DNA of 64,000 nt from Prevotellaceae bacterium UBA711. GTDB taxonomy: Bacteria > Bacteroidota > Bacteroidia > Bacteroidales > Bacteroidaceae. The notes beneath the pieces were generated by a model, which ran no database searches, was not told where the DNA came from, and saw only the letters and a program-made list of their open reading frames with translations. This document shows positions 61,691-64,000 of the stretch, in pieces. Both the position numbers and the translations under genes were made by a program. The stretch is taken from positions 1 through 64,000 of the forward strand of contig DBLZ01000035.1 of NCBI GenBank assembly GCA_002297545.1. The letters run 5' to 3'. Numbering within the stretch: position 1 is the first letter of the stretch; every line of letters begins with the position of its first letter.

Positions 61691-61717
61691 ATTGTTTTGT
61701 GCGGACTTCGCATTGGC

Positions 61718-61732
61718 TTACCCTTAGGGTAA
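61718..61732. promoter_or_regulatory. Palindrome in the MerR gene leader
   Basis: TTACCC-TTA-GGGTAA, perfect 6-bp arms with a 3-bp centre, lies downstream of the predicted merR-type transcription start. It is a candidate operator. Confidence 0.45.
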
Positions 61733-61740
61733 ATAGTCGT

Positions 61741-61790
61741 GTAAATCTTTGCAAAGTTAGTCAAAAGGGAGTATCTTTGCAAAGATTTAC
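61741..61790. promoter_or_regulatory. Mirror-symmetric divergent promoter of alaS and the MerR gene
   Basis: GTAAATCTTTGCAAAG (61741-61756) and its exact reverse complement CTTTGCAAAGATTTAC (61775-61790) are separated by 18 bp. Rightward promoter: TTTG 61748-61751, 20 bp, TATCTTTG 61772-61779. Leftward promoter: TTTG 61783-61780, 20 bp, TAACTTTG 61759-61752. Each arm thus serves as -33 of one promoter and overlaps the -7 of the other. Confidence 0.8.
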
Positions 61791-61853
61791 GGGAGAAAGT
61801 ACGCTCCTGCAATCAAAAAGGCATGGTAGAAAACAAAAGACACTTAATAAGAC

Positions 61854-64000
61854 ATGATGACAGCAAACGAAATCCGCGACTCATACAAGAAGTACTTTGA
61901 GTCCAAGGGACACTTGATTGTACCGTCAGCCCCGATGGTCATCAAGGACGACCCTACGCTGATGTTCACCAATGCAGGCATGAACCAGTGGAAAGACATA
62001 ATCCTGGGCACACGCGATCCCGAGCCGCGCCGCCGCGCCGACACGCAGAAGTGTCTTCGCGTCAGCGGTAAGCACAATGATCTGGAGGAGGTGGGACACG
62101 ATACCTACCACCATACGATGTTCGAGATGCTGGGTAACTGGAGTTTTGGCGATTACTTCAAGGAGGGCGCCATCGATATGGCGTGGGAATATCTGGTGGA
62201 TGTTCTGAAACTGAATCCCGCCGACCTCTATGTCACCGTCTTCGAGGGCGATGCCAAGGAGAACCTCTCACGTGATGATGAGGCTGCCGGCTTCTGGCTG
62301 AAGCATGTGCCTGCCGACCATATCATCAACGGCAATAAGCATGACAACTTCTGGGAGATGGGTGATACAGGCCCATGCGGTCCCTGCTCCGAGATACATC
62401 TGGACAGCCGCACCGCCGAGCAGAAGGCTCTGGTGCCCGGCCGCGAACTGGTCAACAAGGACGATCCGCAGGTCATAGAGATATGGAACATCGTCTTTAT
62501 GCAGTTCGAGCGCAAGGCCGACGGTCACCTGGAGCCCCTCTCCATGAACGTTATAGACACGGGCATGGGCTTCGAGCGTCTCGTCCGCGCCATCCAGGGA
62601 AAGCAGTCCAACTATGACACCGACATCTTCCAGCCCATCATCAAGGCTTTGGGCGACAAGGCCGGCGTCACCTACGGACAGGACGAGAAGACCGACATCG
62701 CCATGCGCGTCATTGTGGACCATCTGCGCGCCATATCCTTCAGCATAGCGGACGGGCAACTGCCATCCAATGCCAAGGCCGGTTATGTTATCCGCCGCAT
62801 ACTGCGTCGTGCCGTGCGTTACGGCTACACTTTCCTGGGACAGAAGCAGGCATTCATATACACCTTGGTGCCCACGCTGGCACAGGAGATGGGCGGCGCC
62901 TTCCCTGAGTTGGTGGCACAGAAGGATTTTATCATGAAAGTGATGAAGGAGGAGGAGGACAGTTTCCTACGCACGCTGGAGAACGGCATACGTCTGCTCA
63001 ACGGTGTGATGGAGGAGAGCCGTGCTGCCGGTAGCACCGAGATTGCGGGCGAGAAGGCATTCACCCTGTTCGACACCTTTGGCTTCCCTCTGGATCTGAC
63101 CGAACTGATCTGCCGCGAGAACGGCATGACCGTGGACGAGGCGGGCTTCAATACCGAGATGGAGAAGCAGAAAGCCCGTGCCCGCAACGCCGCACAGGTG
63201 GAGATGGGCGACTGGCACATCGTTGGCGAGACCGATGCCGCAGCAGGCGAGGAGCTCAGCACTTTCGTGGGTTATGACTATACCGAATACAGTTGCCGCA
63301 TCCTCAAGTACCGCGAGGTGAAGCAGAAGAAGGGCGTGGTCTACGAGGCCATACTCAACCAGACCCCCTTCTATGGAGAGATGGGTGGCGAGGTAGGCGA
63401 CAGCGGTGTCCTGGTCAACGACGAGGAGACCATCAAGGTGTTGGACACCAAGAAGGAGAACGGTGTGTCCGTGCATCTGCTGGAGCGCATTCCGGCACAT
63501 CCCGAGGCCGAGTTCATGGCCTGCGTTGATGTGGATCGCCGCCGTGCCACCGAGGCCAACCATACCTGTACCCACCTGCTGGACGAGGCACTGCGCACCG
63601 TTCTAGGAACTCACGTGGAGCAGAAGGGTTCACTGGTGACCCCGGACTATCTGCGCTTCGACTTCTCGCATTTCGAGAAGGTTACACCCGAGCAACTGCG
63701 CGAGGTGGAGCACATTGTGAACGAGCGCATCCGTGAGGACCTGCCTTTGCAGGAGTATCGAGACACTCCGATGGAGGAGGCCAAAAAACTCGGTGCCATA
63801 GCCCTCTTCGGCGAGAAATATGGCGACAAGGTGCGTGTGGTTCAGTTTGGCAGCAGCATAGAGTTCTGTGGCGGTTGTCATGCACAGAGCACGGGTCGCA
63901 TAGGTATGATGCGTATTGTCAGCGAAAGCAGCGTAGCCGCCGGCGTGCGCCGTATAGAGGCTGTTACCGGCAAGGCAGTGGAAGCTATGATGGACAAGCA
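61854..64000 (+). CDS. alaS: Alanyl-tRNA synthetase (cut by the window end)
   Basis: The first 715 residues of a class II synthetase that normally has about 870-880; it is open to the last base. Start ATG at 61854 (a second ATG follows directly). Recognisable are [20 protein letters not shown], the motif [21 protein letters not shown], and editing-domain zinc motifs NHTCTHLL and CGGCHA. It charges tRNA-Ala and removes mischarged Ser and Gly. It is driven by the symmetric promoter shared with the MerR gene. Confidence 0.97.
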   Translation, partial: MMTANEIRDSYKKYFESKGHLIVPSAPMVIKDDPTLMFTNAGMNQWKDIILGTRDPEPRRRADTQKCLRVSGKHNDLEEVGHDTYHHTMFEMLGNWSFGDYFKEGAIDMAWEYLVDVLKLNPADLYVTVFEGDAKENLSRDDEAAGFWLKHVPADHIINGNKHDNFWEMGDTGPCGPCSEIHLDSRTAEQKALVPGRELVNKDDPQVIEIWNIVFMQFERKADGHLEPLSMNVIDTGMGFERLVRAIQGKQSNYDTDIFQPIIKALGDKAGVTYGQDEKTDIAMRVIVDHLRAISFSIADGQLPSNAKAGYVIRRILRRAVRYGYTFLGQKQAFIYTLVPTLAQEMGGAFPELVAQKDFIMKVMKEEEDSFLRTLENGIRLLNGVMEESRAAGSTEIAGEKAFTLFDTFGFPLDLTELICRENGMTVDEAGFNTEMEKQKARARNAAQVEMGDWHIVGETDAAAGEELSTFVGYDYTEYSCRILKYREVKQKKGVVYEAILNQTPFYGEMGGEVGDSGVLVNDEETIKVLDTKKENGVSVHLLERIPAHPEAEFMACVDVDRRRATEANHTCTHLLDEALRTVLGTHVEQKGSLVTPDYLRFDFSHFEKVTPEQLREVEHIVNERIREDLPLQEYRDTPMEEAKKLGAIALFGEKYGDKVRVVQFGSSIEFCGGCHAQSTGRIGMMRIVSESSVAAGVRRIEAVTGKAVEAMMDK

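Overview
The window reads as chromosomal DNA of a Bacteroidales bacterium, probably near Prevotellaceae; I cannot place it to genus. The support is a Bacteroidetes promoter grammar (TTTG, 19-21 bp, TAnnTTTG) upstream of many genes, no consistent Shine-Dalgarno sequences, a V-type rather than F-type ATPase operon containing a DUF2764 gene, BspA-type leucine-rich repeats, a Ser-type sulfatase, DUF4369/thioredoxin and DUF5683 proteins, and the order parA-parB-DUF5683-mltD-rsh. The DNA is moderately GC-rich. I found no rRNA, tRNA or CRISPR array.

Layout. 1-1.8 kb: a perfect 26-bp inverted repeat flanks a 200-bp segment holding an outward promoter, followed by a tyrosine recombinase gene; this looks like an invertible (phase-variable) promoter whose target lies left of the window. 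1.9-6.5 kb: an LtaS-like membrane phosphotransferase, an RNase H and argS, with REP-like repeats between them. 6.8-9.1 kb: a secreted leucine-rich-repeat protein. 9.1-10.0 kb: non-coding DNA with a 23-bp periodic array. 10.0-11.1 kb: a Panacea-domain gene and a partner gene that may form a toxin-antitoxin pair. 11.3-13.7 kb: rpsO and typA. 13.8-24.9 kb: envelope and glycan genes (YfhO-like membrane protein, four glycosyltransferases, VanZ-like protein, IspD/TarI-type cytidylyltransferase, Wzx flippase), interrupted by a REP-associated transposase with its repeats and by an 85-bp tandem repeat.

25.1-32.8 kb: the V-type ATPase operon (E, DUF2764, A, B, D, I, K); the K subunit keeps the ligands used for sodium binding in Enterococcus NtpK. 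33.1-39.3 kb: metG, a LolC/E-like permease, a thioredoxin-like lipoprotein that has lost both catalytic cysteines, and a TPR lipoprotein. 39.7-45.7 kb: secreted hydrolases (M28 peptidase, double SGNH hydrolase, sulfatase) and a DUF2059 protein. 45.8-50.0 kb: frr-rsgA-trxB, a lipoprotein and an AraC regulator. 50.5-53.2 kb: lpxB with an internal deletion, and a DUF389 membrane protein. 53.2-61.2 kb: surE, divergent from parA-parB-DUF5683-mltD-rsh-transglutaminase-like. 61.3-64.0 kb: a MerR regulator and alaS (cut by the window end) share a symmetric divergent promoter.

The most unusual material is non-coding: the invertible promoter; three copies of a dispersed element with exactly 22-bp periodicity (427-514, 23341-23428, 50347-50434) and a 23-bp analogue (9758-9872); six REP-like copies around one transposase; and the mirror-symmetric alaS/merR promoter.
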